NCBI GenBank assembly: GCA_023412195.1
Contig: JAEYNZ010000121.1
Location: 1 to 56,635 of the forward strand
DNA: 56,635 bases
Direction of reading: 5' to 3'
From: Bacteroidota bacterium
Lineage (GTDB): Bacteria; Bacteroidota; Bacteroidia; Bacteroidales; Prolixibacteraceae
The notes beneath the pieces are model-generated. The model was not told where the DNA came from. It ran no database searches and saw only the letters and a list, made by a program, of their open reading frames with translations. The first letter of the stretch is position 1, and each line of letters begins with the position of its first letter. Shown here in pieces: positions 8,908 through 17,489 of this stretch. The translations under genes were made by a program, and so were the position numbers.

Positions 8908-9186
8908 TTAAGCAATGTACAATACGTCGTTCTGAGACATCAGCATATAATCTTCTCCTTCGATATGCAATTCTGTACCGGAGTATTTTCCATATGCTAC
9001 TACATCACCCACTTTAACTTCCATGGGCTCATCTTTTTTGTCTGCTCCGACCAAAACTACTGTTCCTTGCTGTGGTTTTTCCTTTGCTGATTCCGGAATG
9101 ATAATTCCGCTTACTGTTTTTTCTTCGGCTTCCTGCGGTTTAACCAGGATTTTTCCTGCCAGAATTTTACCTTTAAGTTCTGCCAT
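8908..9186 (-). CDS. groES: Co-chaperonin GroES (Hsp10)
   Basis: The GroEL lid. Choosing the ATG at 9186 gives 92 residues starting MAELKGKILAGKILVKP, the family's normal start and length; a longer frame from 9240 would need a TTG start and adds 18 unrelated residues. The mobile loop region (residues around EEKTVSGIIIPESAKEKP) is conserved. First gene of the groES-groEL operon. I looked for CIRCE (TTAGCACTC-N9-GAGTGCTAA) upstream and did not see it, so regulation is probably by a sigma factor rather than HrcA. Confidence 0.95.
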   Translation of the reverse strand: MAELKGKILAGKILVKPQEAEEKTVSGIIIPESAKEKPQQGTVVLVGADKKDEPMEVKVGDVVAYGKYSGTELHIEGEDYMLMSQNDVLYIA

Positions 9187-9232
9187 TGTTTTTACGATTA
9201 TATTAAACATTATTTTCAAAAAATTCGACACA

Positions 9233-9270
9233 CAGCCCAATCACAATCTATACCAAATGGAAATGGGCTG
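9233..9270. promoter_or_regulatory. Inverted repeat in the groES leader
   Basis: cagccca (9233-9239) and tgggctg (9264-9270) are perfectly complementary, separated by 24 bases. They lie between the candidate groES -7 element and its ATG, so they would be in the transcript leader. They could form a stem or act as an operator. Confidence 0.35.
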
Positions 9271-9291
9271 ATTTTTTCAGACAGAAAGGGA

Positions 9292-9299
9292 CAAAATTA
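9292..9299 (-). promoter_or_regulatory. Candidate -7 element of the groES-groEL promoter
   Basis: Minus-strand TAATTTTG matches the Bacteroidota -7 consensus TAnnTTTG exactly and lies about 105 bases before the groES start. A good -33 TTTG at the usual 19-21 base spacing is not evident, which lowers confidence. Confidence 0.35.
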
Positions 9300-9407
9300 C
9301 ATTTAGATATTGCTAATTAACGGGAATAAATTATACAAATAATTGATATTCAGAGCTATTTTGCTGAATGACAATAAAAATGACAAGCTGGCAGGTCTTC
9401 GGCCATC

Positions 9408-10382
9408 CTACTCAAAATGATATTCTGATATATTACGGAACCCGGGAAGAAAAGAGGAAGCTTTCAAGCGGTTTTTTCCCGATAGCTGCAAATCGGTAAT
9501 TTCAATCCATCCGTCGGCACATGCCACATTCAGAAAAGCCTGTCCGTCTGAATCAATGGTGCCGGGGGCCGCTGCTTCTTCGGCAATAACAGGCAATGCA
9601 AAAAATATTTTACATGGAACTGTCCTTCCTGTTGTTTTATGAACAAGATTGGCCCATGCTGCAGGATGAGGTGCCAGGCCGCGGATCAGGTTTCTGACTT
9701 CTGATGTTGTTTTTGTCCAGTCAATCTTGCAATCAACCTTGAAAATCTTAGGTGCAGGTTTCAGATACTTTTCTTTCACCAGTTCTGTCTGGGGCACGGC
9801 CTGTACATCGCCTGCCGAAAGCGCTTCCACCGTTTCAACAACAAGCCCCGCTCCTATCTCCATCAACCTGTCGTGCAGGTCACCTACAGTATCATCTTCA
9901 CTGATTTCTGTTTCCTTCTGAAAAAGAATTTTACCTGTGTCGACCTGATGGTCAAGCAAAAAAGTAGTAACCCCCGATTTTGTTTCGCCGTTAATGATTG
10001 CCCAGTTTAAAGGTGCAGCACCCCTGTACTGGGGAAGAAGTGAAGCATGAAGGTTGAATGTTCCAAGGCGTGGCATGTTCCAAACCACTTCAGGAAGGAT
10101 ACGGAAAGCAACTACAACCTGCAGGTCGGCTTCGAGAGCTTTAAGCTCCTCCAGGAAAACAGGATCCTTCAGTTTTTCCGGCTGCATTACATTGAGTCCC
10201 TGTTTCACGGCATACTGTTTCACGGCCGATTCAGTCAGCTTTTTCCCCCTCCCGGCCGGTTTATCAGGAGCTGTAATGACCCCTGCTACCTGGTACCCCT
10301 TTTCAACCAGAGCCTTCAGACTCGCAACGGCAAACTCAGGTGTGCCCATAAAAACAATACGCAGATCTTTTCCTGTCATCAT
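9408..10382 (-). CDS. fmt: Methionyl-tRNA formyltransferase
   Basis: 324 residues; transfers a formyl group from 10-formyl-tetrahydrofolate to initiator Met-tRNA. The N-terminal Rossmann-type domain begins RIVFMGTPEFAV, followed by the KPAGRGKK loop, and the catalytic region includes FNLHASLLPQYRGAAPLNWAI (His of NLHASLLP). A C-terminal OB-like domain completes the usual length. There are two adjacent ATG codons at the start (10382 and 10379). Divergent from the small helical gene 72 bases away. Confidence 0.95.
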   Translation of the reverse strand: MMTGKDLRIVFMGTPEFAVASLKALVEKGYQVAGVITAPDKPAGRGKKLTESAVKQYAVKQGLNVMQPEKLKDPVFLEELKALEADLQVVVAFRILPEVVWNMPRLGTFNLHASLLPQYRGAAPLNWAIINGETKSGVTTFLLDHQVDTGKILFQKETEISEDDTVGDLHDRLMEIGAGLVVETVEALSAGDVQAVPQTELVKEKYLKPAPKIFKVDCKIDWTKTTSEVRNLIRGLAPHPAAWANLVHKTTGRTVPCKIFFALPVIAEEAAAPGTIDSDGQAFLNVACADGWIEITDLQLSGKNRLKASSFLPGFRNISEYHFE

Positions 10383-10454
10383 CCTGCTTTTTTAGCAAAA
10401 ATAAACATTCATCCAGATATTTACTGTATTTTTCAATAAGATTAAAAAACAACC

Positions 10455-10859
10455 ATGGGACTGGAACGTGACTACCTTATGCGGCAGCTGATGATGCTCA
10501 TGGAGGTCATACTAAAGATAGCCGGATACAGGAAAAAAGGGCAACAGGCTGAAGCTGAAGAAGAAATCAGGTACTTTTACAATTACCTGACACTGGATAC
10601 TGATTTTCACCAAAAATCCATTCACGATTTGCTGGATTACCTGACAACTCAAAAAAAGCTGACCGGCGATCATCTTGAGATGATTGCTTTTGTTCTTAAA
10701 GAACAGGGTGAAATGGCCATTCAGGATGACAGAAGAATGGACTTTTTCAGGAAATCATACATCCTGCTGGAGAAAGTAGACCGTGAGAGCATTGTATTTT
10801 CTATGAACCGGCAGATGAAACTTGCTGAACTCAGAGGGTATCTTGAGCAACTCTCATGA
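10455..10859 (+). CDS. Small all-helical protein, function unknown
   Basis: 134 residues, strongly charged and predicted all alpha-helical, with no signal peptide or membrane segment. It begins with a RDYLMRQL helix resembling the start of DUF6483-type helical-repeat proteins, but I cannot confirm membership. It is the only plus-strand gene in the left half, divergent from fmt and convergent with the OsmC-like gene, whose stop is 15 bases away. The frame is uninterrupted with ordinary codon use, so it is likely a real gene. Confidence 0.75.
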   Translation: MGLERDYLMRQLMMLMEVILKIAGYRKKGQQAEAEEEIRYFYNYLTLDTDFHQKSIHDLLDYLTTQKKLTGDHLEMIAFVLKEQGEMAIQDDRRMDFFRKSYILLEKVDRESIVFSMNRQMKLAELRGYLEQLS

Positions 10860-10874
10860 ACGGGAATGACCATA

Positions 10875-11330
10875 TTAATCCACTGTTTCCGGAATTTTAG
10901 CCGTTATATGGAATGAAGTTTCCACTTTAACAGCTTTATCAATCATTGACCATACAGGGCAGTATTTTTCCTCTGCCATTGATGACACCTTTGCCAGTTC
11001 TGCAAGAGTAATATCAGGCGACTGAACATGTACAGCCAGATGAATACTGCTGAAACCTGTGGGATGTTCCTCTTTTCTTATTCCACTGGCTTCAATATCA
11101 AAATTCGAGATGGTTTTATTCATTCTCCGCAGGAAAACCAGCATGGCAGAGCCAAGGCAGGATGACAGGCTCATAAGAAACAACTCAAGTGAAGTATAGC
11201 CCAGGTCATCGCCGAGAGGAGCAATATAATCAATTGAAACAGGCTCATGACTTCCGGTAGTCCCCTGAAAGTGCAGCTTATTGTTGATAAGCCTGATGGT
11301 GGTGTTCAGTTCTTTATTTTTGTCAGCCAT
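10875..11330 (-). CDS. OsmC/Ohr-family thiol peroxidase-like protein
   Basis: The start at 11330 (MADKNKELNTTIRL) gives 151 residues, a normal OsmC size; a frame from 11360 adds ten residues without support. OsmC/Ohr proteins reduce organic hydroperoxides using two cysteines. Both are present, in SLSSCLGSAM and EEKYCPVWSM. The layout (N-terminal beta region, central Cys helix, second Cys near the C-terminus) is that of the OsmC rather than the Ohr branch. Stands alone, convergent with the preceding small gene. Confidence 0.88.
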   Translation of the reverse strand: MADKNKELNTTIRLINNKLHFQGTTGSHEPVSIDYIAPLGDDLGYTSLELFLMSLSSCLGSAMLVFLRRMNKTISNFDIEASGIRKEEHPTGFSSIHLAVHVQSPDITLAELAKVSSMAEEKYCPVWSMIDKAVKVETSFHITAKIPETVD

Positions 11331-11406
11331 AGTGTTAAAAATTAGATGATTCAGATACAAATTTAATCTGTAAATTTTTCATTTTTGACAAATTACCCCT
11401 AAAAAT

Positions 11407-12294
11407 CTAATCCCTTTTAATTTCCACCATCACAGGCAAATGGTCTGACAACCCATGCGTAGTATCATCAGAAATGATTTCAGCTTTCAACACTTTTCCT
11501 GCCAGTTCTTTTGATGCAAATACATAATCAAGCCGCCTGTTATCGCCATGATCTCCATCTTTAACCAATTTAGCAGGGAAGCTTCCTGTAAAAGTATATG
11601 AGGAAGTTCTGGATTCTGCTTCCAGATCAACGAGTCCTGATTCCATTAATTTATGTAGTTCACCATAATCCAGTCTTCCGTTGTTCAGGTTCCTTTCATT
11701 ATATTTTTTGTCTCGTTCGCTGAAAAAAGATTCCAGCCTGCCATGTGCATAATAAACAGAATCGAGCGGTGAGAAGGTATTAAAATCGCCTGCCAATATG
11801 ACTTCTGACCCTGCAGGCAGCTGTTCAATGTCATTTAAAATCAGGTCAATCTCCTTTTTCCTGGTTTCATGGCTGGAAGGATGCAGATGAATGACATAAA
11901 AATAGATATCCTGTATCCTGACCCGCAGCAACCCATGATGGAACCCTTCTGTCATTTTTTTAATATCCTCAATGGGATACCTTGAGGTAATTCCGGTGGG
12001 AAAGCCTTCTTCCTTAAGTAATACGCTGTATTCATGCCCGTACCTCTTTGCATCCTCTGCCAGCTTTTGTGAAGTGTATTCATTCAGTTCCTGCAGGGAA
12101 ACCACATCGGGCCGTTGCTCCTTCATCCAGGCTATCCATTTTTCCTTTCTTTCAGGAACCATTGTAAACCCATACCACACATTGTACGAAATGAGTTTAA
12201 GGTTTCGCCCCTCATTACTACTTTTACCCGGATTGAAAAAACATCCCGAAAAAACAATAAGTACAATGAATGCCAAGAATGCAAACCGTTTCAT
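11407..12294 (-). CDS. Lipoprotein of the endonuclease/exonuclease/phosphatase superfamily
   Basis: 295 residues with a type II signal peptide (lipobox FSGC, Cys18), so exported and lipid-anchored. The EEP fold motifs are in order: LISYNVWYGF, the metal-binding DVVSLQELNE, HLHPSSHE, VILAGDFNTFSP, RLDYVFAS and SDHLPVMVEI. The family includes nucleases, sphingomyelinase-like phosphodiesterases and inositol phosphatases. Export suggests an extracytoplasmic nucleic acid, phospholipid or phosphate-ester substrate, but which one cannot be told. Not in an obvious operon. Confidence 0.85.
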   Translation of the reverse strand: MKRFAFLAFIVLIVFSGCFFNPGKSSNEGRNLKLISYNVWYGFTMVPERKEKWIAWMKEQRPDVVSLQELNEYTSQKLAEDAKRYGHEYSVLLKEEGFPTGITSRYPIEDIKKMTEGFHHGLLRVRIQDIYFYVIHLHPSSHETRKKEIDLILNDIEQLPAGSEVILAGDFNTFSPLDSVYYAHGRLESFFSERDKKYNERNLNNGRLDYGELHKLMESGLVDLEAESRTSSYTFTGSFPAKLVKDGDHGDNRRLDYVFASKELAGKVLKAEIISDDTTHGLSDHLPVMVEIKRD

Positions 12295-12394
12295 TTATAT
12301 AAGATATTTCGTTTACTTATGATTTTGTCCTAGGTCACTGAAGCCCTTGAATTTCATACACAATATAAGAAATTCCGGGCTTTCGTCATCATAA

Positions 12395-13159
12395 TCAGTT
12401 GTTCAGCCATTTTTTAAATTCAGCTGACCGGTCAATACTTACAATTGCATCGAACTCATCATCAGCACTGGGATTTAGTTCCAGTTTTACCCTTCCCCGT
12501 GAATAAGTTACCATATTTGAAATGGCTCCGACATTTATAAGGTACTTCCTGTTTATCCTGAAAAAAGAAGATGGATTGAGCATTTCCTCCAGTTTTTCCA
12601 AGGTATAATCCACATTAAATGTACTTCCTTGCTTCGTGCGGAGATACACACCTTTATCCATTACAAAAAAGTAGGCAACTTCATTCACTTCAACCATCCT
12701 GATCTTTGTTCCCACAGAAATGGAAAATCGCTCCCTGTACTTTTTATCAGGATTCGTTAACAGGTGATAAAGAGATTGCAGGTCCACCTGGTTGGGATGC
12801 AATCCGCTGAATTGCTCATATTTTTTCAGGGCAGCAGCAAGTTCTTCATGAACGATGGGTTTGAGAAGATAATCAATGCTCCGCAGTTTGAATGCCTTTA
12901 TGGCATACTCATCAAATGCTGTAGTGAAAATGACCGGCGCCTGAATATTCACCTGCTCAAAAATAGCAAAGCTGAGATCATCCTCCAGATGGATATCAAG
13001 GAAAATAAGGTCGGGCTCAGGATTAGTCCTGAACCATTTTACAGATTCAGAAACCGACTCCAGTTCTGCCAGAATTATAATTTCGGGGTTAAAATCCTGT
13101 ATCATTTTTTTTAATCGCAAAGCAGCCAGGGCTTCGTCTTCTATGATTACGACTTTCAT
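12395..13159 (-). CDS. LytTR-family response regulator
   Basis: 254 residues. A receiver domain (about 1-120) has the acidic pair near residues 7-8 (IIEDEALA), the phospho-acceptor Asp in DLIFLDIHL near residue 57, and the K in YLLKP near residue 105. It is joined to a C-terminal LytTR DNA-binding domain (about 145-250). Starts 11 bases after the stop of the sensor kinase, its probable partner. LytTR regulators commonly bind direct repeats about two helical turns apart; see the repeats upstream of the operon. Confidence 0.92.
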   Translation of the reverse strand: MKVVIIEDEALAALRLKKMIQDFNPEIIILAELESVSESVKWFRTNPEPDLIFLDIHLEDDLSFAIFEQVNIQAPVIFTTAFDEYAIKAFKLRSIDYLLKPIVHEELAAALKKYEQFSGLHPNQVDLQSLYHLLTNPDKKYRERFSISVGTKIRMVEVNEVAYFFVMDKGVYLRTKQGSTFNVDYTLEKLEEMLNPSSFFRINRKYLINVGAISNMVTYSRGRVKLELNPSADDEFDAIVSIDRSAEFKKWLNN

Positions 13160-13170
13160 GTATATTAAAG

Positions 13171-15300
13171 TTATGCTGTTTCAAATATCTCCGATTTAAG
13201 CAACGGAAGCCTTGCAATAAAATGCTCAGTTGTTTTAATGAATTCGGGTTTTTGATCCGACACAAGTGCATACCGCCGGTTGATGTTTTCAAGGCCTACT
13301 CCTGTTGAAATCAGTTTTGTTTCCCGAACATTGAGGTTGTTCATAATATTCAACTGATGTTGTTCATCCACAAATATTTTAATATTCAGGGGCTGTAACT
13401 TCGAAAATGTATTGTGTTTGATGGCATTTTCGATTATCAGCTGTATGGCAAGTGGTAGAATCTGGTACTCATTGTAAGTTCGGTCGATTTGAATCTCAAT
13501 CATCAGCTTCTTCATAAACCTGATCTCCAGCAGGAACAGGTATGCATTCAAAAACTCCAGTTCAGTACTAAGGCTCACCAGGTCCTTTTCTTTATTTTCA
13601 AGAACATAGCGGTAAACCTTCGACAGTCTTTCTGTAAAAGACTCTGCCAGGTCGGGATCAATCTTGATCAGGGAAGTCAGCACATTCAGGCTGTTGAAAA
13701 GAAAATGTGGGTTTACCTGTTGCTTCAATACTTCAAACTGTGACTGAAGATTCTCCTTCTGCACCTTAAGGAGCTGCGTATTGGCTTCAGTAAGTTGCTT
13801 CGTCCGCTCGGCCACGCTTTGCTCAAGGTTGTTATTAATTCGCTCCAGTTCCTCCTTCGCCTGCAATATTTTCATCTCCTGCTTTTTTCTTTCTGATATA
13901 TCAATGATTATTCCCCTTCTGCCTACCACCTTTTTGTTCCGGTAAATGGGTGATCCAAAAATCAATACAGGGCACAATGTCCCATCGGGTTTTTTAACAG
14001 TATATTCATTGGGTATGCTTTCACCGGGTTGGTTGGTTTTGTTGATGTTTTCAATGACCCGGGGAATGTCTTCATCAATAAAAAAATCAAGGGCCGACAT
14101 CTTTTCATCAGAAATTTCAGGATCAGGAAGACCAAAAAATTCCTGCCCTGCCTTATTATTAAATAGGATAGTACCCTTAACATCAAGCTCAAAAACAGGC
14201 TGAGGCAGAAAATGCATCAGTTCTTTGTAATTTCTCTGACTTTCCCGGGCAGCAATTTCAGCTTCCCTTCTTCTGGTAACGTCTGTGATGATTCCATCAA
14301 GGTATTCTGCAGATCCTTCTTCATTGATTTTACCCTTCCCATTTTCATTAACCCAGACAATCTTTCCGGTTTTATGAATGATCCTGTATTCAAATTCGTA
14401 GTTTTTTTGTGCATTTATTGCTTCCATGATTTTATTCCTGCAAAGATTCTGATCGTGCGGATGAATAAGAGAAGCATACGTAATCTCAGAATTTCCGGTC
14501 AGTTGAAAAGCGTGGTATCCTGAAATTTCATAGATCTTTTCGCTGATGTATTCCATGGTGTACCGGTCATCAAAATAACAACGATAGGCTGCTCCAGTCA
14601 GGTTGGACAGAATACTGTCTAACTGCTCCCTGCTTTCATTCAGTTCTGCTGTTATGATTTCCCTTTTCCTTATTTCCGCCTCCAGGTTTTGATTCAGCTT
14701 TTTCTCCTGCTCAATCAGGTTCCGTGCATGTTTGTTTTTTTCCTCTTCAATTTTTACCTGAGCCTCATATCTTGCCTGGTTTGCAGCTACCTTCACAAGT
14801 TCCTTTTGCAATTCTTCCGCCTTTATTCTCTCCTTCAAACTGTCATCCATATAGATCCACGCCTCCAGGACAGCCATAAAAAAAGCATTCACTACAGAAT
14901 AAATCAGCACATTGTTAAAAAGAACATTTTGCAATCCTTGCCTGTAATTGCTGATCCAGTGGGCAAAGCTTGTCAGTAACACAGCCACTGTTACTGCAAT
15001 TACCATCATAAATAGAATCTGAACAAAAAGCCTTTTCAGGACTCCATTTCTCCACTGTAGTTTTTTATTTAAATAAAGTATGACATAAAGATCAGGGTAG
15101 GAAATTGCAAAGCCCGCTATGCTACTGTAGAAAATCCCCCTGATTAACCTGAGTATAAACTCATTTAAATCAGCCAGCTCATGATATCCGCTAAAATGAT
15201 TGTATGGAATTACAACCAGTTGCAATGCAATGGCCATTCCAAGCACAAGTTTAAAGAGCTTTTGAAATGGAAGGACCTGATGTAGTTGTTTAATTATCAT
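13171..15300 (-). CDS. LytS-type membrane sensor histidine kinase with two PAS domains
   Basis: 709 residues. An N-terminal region with about four membrane helices (roughly 15-155) is followed by a coiled coil (about 160-225), two PAS/PAC domains (about 225-345 and 355-475), a second coiled coil, the His_kinase (PF06580) box with QQVNPHFLFNSLN near residues 520-535, and a C-terminal ATPase domain with IENAIKHN. It would autophosphorylate the His of NPHFLFN and pass the phosphate to the adjacent LytTR regulator. The signal is not evident; two PAS domains suggest a cytosolic ligand or redox input. First gene of a two-gene operon. Confidence 0.92.
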   Translation of the reverse strand: MIIKQLHQVLPFQKLFKLVLGMAIALQLVVIPYNHFSGYHELADLNEFILRLIRGIFYSSIAGFAISYPDLYVILYLNKKLQWRNGVLKRLFVQILFMMVIAVTVAVLLTSFAHWISNYRQGLQNVLFNNVLIYSVVNAFFMAVLEAWIYMDDSLKERIKAEELQKELVKVAANQARYEAQVKIEEEKNKHARNLIEQEKKLNQNLEAEIRKREIITAELNESREQLDSILSNLTGAAYRCYFDDRYTMEYISEKIYEISGYHAFQLTGNSEITYASLIHPHDQNLCRNKIMEAINAQKNYEFEYRIIHKTGKIVWVNENGKGKINEEGSAEYLDGIITDVTRRREAEIAARESQRNYKELMHFLPQPVFELDVKGTILFNNKAGQEFFGLPDPEISDEKMSALDFFIDEDIPRVIENINKTNQPGESIPNEYTVKKPDGTLCPVLIFGSPIYRNKKVVGRRGIIIDISERKKQEMKILQAKEELERINNNLEQSVAERTKQLTEANTQLLKVQKENLQSQFEVLKQQVNPHFLFNSLNVLTSLIKIDPDLAESFTERLSKVYRYVLENKEKDLVSLSTELEFLNAYLFLLEIRFMKKLMIEIQIDRTYNEYQILPLAIQLIIENAIKHNTFSKLQPLNIKIFVDEQHQLNIMNNLNVRETKLISTGVGLENINRRYALVSDQKPEFIKTTEHFIARLPLLKSEIFETA

Positions 15301-15338
15301 ATATTGCCGGAAAAATATTTGGATTAAAAGTAGTTAAG

Positions 15339-15346
15339 CAAATGTA
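15339..15346 (-). promoter_or_regulatory. Candidate -7 element of the LytS operon
   Basis: Minus-strand TACATTTG matches TAnnTTTG exactly and lies about 40 bases upstream of the kinase start. No clear -33 partner is seen. Confidence 0.35.
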
Positions 15347-15469
15347 CAAATAAAAGAAATTGGGGCTGAAGGAAGAAAAAATGCTGTTGAATGTGTTTTT
15401 TCAGGAGCTAAATGTGCATACATGGAAGTTTCAACTAGTCTCCAGGTTTTAATCAGACAGGCTGATCCG

Positions 15470-15485
15470 GGATGTTAAAACATCC
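15470..15485. promoter_or_regulatory. Perfect palindrome, possible operator
   Basis: ggatgtt (15470-15476) and aacatcc (15479-15485) are exact complements around a 2-base centre. It is about 170 bases upstream of the kinase gene. The tight spacing looks like a dimeric-regulator site more than a terminator. Confidence 0.35.
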
Positions 15486-15607
15486 TGCTCAATTAGCTTA
15501 TCGGTAATGATATTCCGTCACATATATCTTTTGATGAGCGATGCGGATTATTTTCAATGAAACTTATAACTTTATGTTCCTCAGAATTTTTCAATTATGA
15601 AATTTTA

Positions 15608-15663
15608 AGCTCACAAATAAAGCAATAATGAGCCACAAATATATATTTAATGAGCTACAAATA
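15608..15663. repeat. Three direct repeats with exact 22-base phasing
   Basis: The heptamer acaaata occurs at 15613-15619, 15635-15641 and 15657-15663, each preceded by an agc-type triplet (agctc, agcc, agct). The period is 22 bases, two helical turns, which is how LytTR regulators typically meet their direct-repeat sites. They lie upstream of the LytS/LytTR operon. The match to a published LytTR consensus is not exact. Confidence 0.5.
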
Positions 15664-15712
15664 CAATTTCTATCTAAAACAAACGATCTCTAAACAATAA
15701 CTATTAGTTTTT

Positions 15713-16159
15713 TTATAATCGATATGAAAAATGAACTACCTGTTCTTCTCCCGATGGTTTGGTTGAGCGGTAAAAGTCGATAGCATAATCATCAACTTTG
15801 TCAGCCTGAACAAAAGTTTCTTCAAATCCATTCTGCCGGCAATACTCATTAGTAAATTCAACCAATTTTCCACCCACTCCTTTTCTTTGATAATCTTCCA
15901 AAACAGCAAGATCATAAATATATGCCAACGGTTTTTCAGAATAATATTGGCCAAGTATATAAACAGTCAGACCGCCAATGATTTTATTCCCATTCTTTGC
16001 AACAACGGCAAAGAAGTGTTCCCTGTTCAACAGATTCTGAAGGTGAGCCTGTCCGGGACGCTTAAAATTCTCCATTTCGAATACGGTTTCAAAAACTGTG
16101 ATAAGTTCATGCAGTTCATTGAGGTTGTCGGATTGCAGTATGAGTATTTCTATTTCCAT
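15713..16159 (-). CDS. GNAT acetyltransferase resembling AAC(3)-I aminoglycoside acetyltransferases
   Basis: 148 residues of the GNAT fold that transfers acetyl from acetyl-CoA to an amine. The acetyl-CoA loop is YQRKGVGGKLV near residues 90-100, preceded by the AYIYDLAV strand. The later stretch FVQADKVDDYAIDFYRS and the final EEQVVHFSYRL match the pattern of the AAC(3)-I family (IYDLAV, VQAD-DD-A--LY, EEVMHF), which acetylates gentamicin-type aminoglycosides. Many environmental members of this branch have no tested resistance role, so the substrate is an inference. Stands alone. Confidence 0.8.
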   Translation of the reverse strand: MEIEILILQSDNLNELHELITVFETVFEMENFKRPGQAHLQNLLNREHFFAVVAKNGNKIIGGLTVYILGQYYSEKPLAYIYDLAVLEDYQRKGVGGKLVEFTNEYCRQNGFEETFVQADKVDDYAIDFYRSTKPSGEEQVVHFSYRL

Positions 16160-16246
16160 GTTTTACTAATTACAAATCAAATCTTCCATTTCTCATTTTA
16201 CAACAAACAAAAGGCGTTGCCTGATGAATTCAGGTTTTCAACACAT

Positions 16247-17197
16247 TCATGTTTTTTCTGCCATAATGATTACTTTCCCGGTTGCGTGACCCTGACTTAT
16301 ATAATTCATTGCCTCAGAAGACTGATCCAGTGTGTACCTTCGGTCGATTACTGGTTTTATAATCCCTTTTTCCATAAGGTTAACTAAAAATTCCAAATCC
16401 TCTTTATTGGGTTTAGCTGCCAGGGATTTCATTTTTTTTGAACCAAATGACATCAGTCTTCCAAGAACCAGTGATTTGAATATCTGAGACAAAGAACCTC
16501 CTACCATTACATAACTGCCATCAGGAGTAAGGCATCTCTTGTACGCAGAAAGGGGGTAATTGCCATTAATACCTAAAATCAGGTTATAACGATTGCTCCC
16601 TTTTAAAAAATTCTCTTTGGTGTAATCAACAACATGGTCAGCACCAAGAGCGAGCGTCTGATTTATATTCTTTGTACTGCAAACACCGGTTACCTCAGCT
16701 CCGAAATATTTTGCCAGCTGGACTGCAAAGGGACCCACACTTCCAGCACTCCCAACAGTTAGAACCTTTAGTCCCTTTTGAATATTTCCTTTGCGCAAAG
16801 CCTGAAGAGCGGTAATGCCAGCCAAAGGTAGAGTAGCAGCTGCCTCAAAAGAAACCTGCTTAGGTTTCAAAATAAAAGCCTTTTCAGGAGCTGCCACGTA
16901 TTCAGCAAGGCCACCAAACCCGTACGTTGCCAGGTCACCCATTACCTCATCTCCGGGCTTAAATGCAAAAACATTCTTTCCAACAGACACAATTGCTCCT
17001 GCTACATCCGCCCCAAAAATCTTTCTCTTTGGAATAATACCCATTTTCATGGAACGGTAGTCGGCAGCATTTAAAGAGACTGCATGTACCCTGATTAAAA
17101 CTTCATCATCTTTTGGGACAGGCTTATCAATTTCAGTTACGGAAAGTTTCTCAGGCGAGCCCATTTTGTTGTAAAGTACAGCTTTCATTTTATTCAT
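16247..17197 (-). CDS. MDR-family NAD(P)-dependent oxidoreductase, quinone-oxidoreductase-like
   Basis: The ATG at 17197 (MNKMKAVLYNKMGSPE) gives about 316 residues, typical of zinc-independent medium-chain dehydrogenase/reductases; a frame from 17275 adds 26 residues of no family character. An N-terminal GroES-like domain (GDEVMGDL motif) is followed by a Rossmann domain with GSAGSVGPFAVQLAKYFGA. The catalytic zinc ligands of alcohol dehydrogenases are not present, pointing to a quinone or enone reductase. Function in this organism is unknown. Confidence 0.85.
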   Translation of the reverse strand: MNKMKAVLYNKMGSPEKLSVTEIDKPVPKDDEVLIRVHAVSLNAADYRSMKMGIIPKRKIFGADVAGAIVSVGKNVFAFKPGDEVMGDLATYGFGGLAEYVAAPEKAFILKPKQVSFEAAATLPLAGITALQALRKGNIQKGLKVLTVGSAGSVGPFAVQLAKYFGAEVTGVCSTKNINQTLALGADHVVDYTKENFLKGSNRYNLILGINGNYPLSAYKRCLTPDGSYVMVGGSLSQIFKSLVLGRLMSFGSKKMKSLAAKPNKEDLEFLVNLMEKGIIKPVIDRRYTLDQSSEAMNYISQGHATGKVIIMAEKT

Positions 17198-17489
17198 ATT
17201 ACAGCTTAATTTATAGGATCCAGTAACGGAACCCAACCTGTCAGATAACAGAAATAACAATTTACCTGATTTCATTCCTTATCTGGGGCCTGGCAATCAT
17301 ATTTACTGAAAGATTATTGGAAAAACAGCACAAGTAATCATTACTGGGAAATGTTTCAAGATCAGCTAGTTCATTATGCCAATGTCAGATTCCTGTGCAT
17401 CAACCTCACAATTTGCCTGTATTCATCCTATTCTGAATTTATTTTATCTTCCGGCCGATTTAAATCCTGTGTGAACAGGTAATTCAGTC

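Larger units (their letters stand above)
15301..15712. other. Noncoding region upstream of the LytS/LytTR operon
   Basis: 412 bases without a supportable gene. It contains a candidate -7 element, a perfect 16-base palindrome (15470-15485) and three phased direct repeats (15608-15663), listed separately. Confidence 0.5.

Noticed and set aside
9187..9300. CIRCE operator before groES
   Set aside because: No TTAGCACTC or its inverted partner at the right spacing on either strand.
9340..9420. Third copy of the dispersed repeat around the fmt stop
   Set aside because: Only gtaggatgg-like and cgaag pieces are shared; the match is too short to separate from chance.
10047..10439. 130-residue plus-strand open frame over the start of fmt
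   Set aside because: Antisense to conserved Fmt sequence and overlapping its promoter; no motif.
17468..17481. cctgtgtgaacagg hairpin as a PUL terminator
   Set aside because: Stem of five base pairs and no U-run on the minus strand; too weak.
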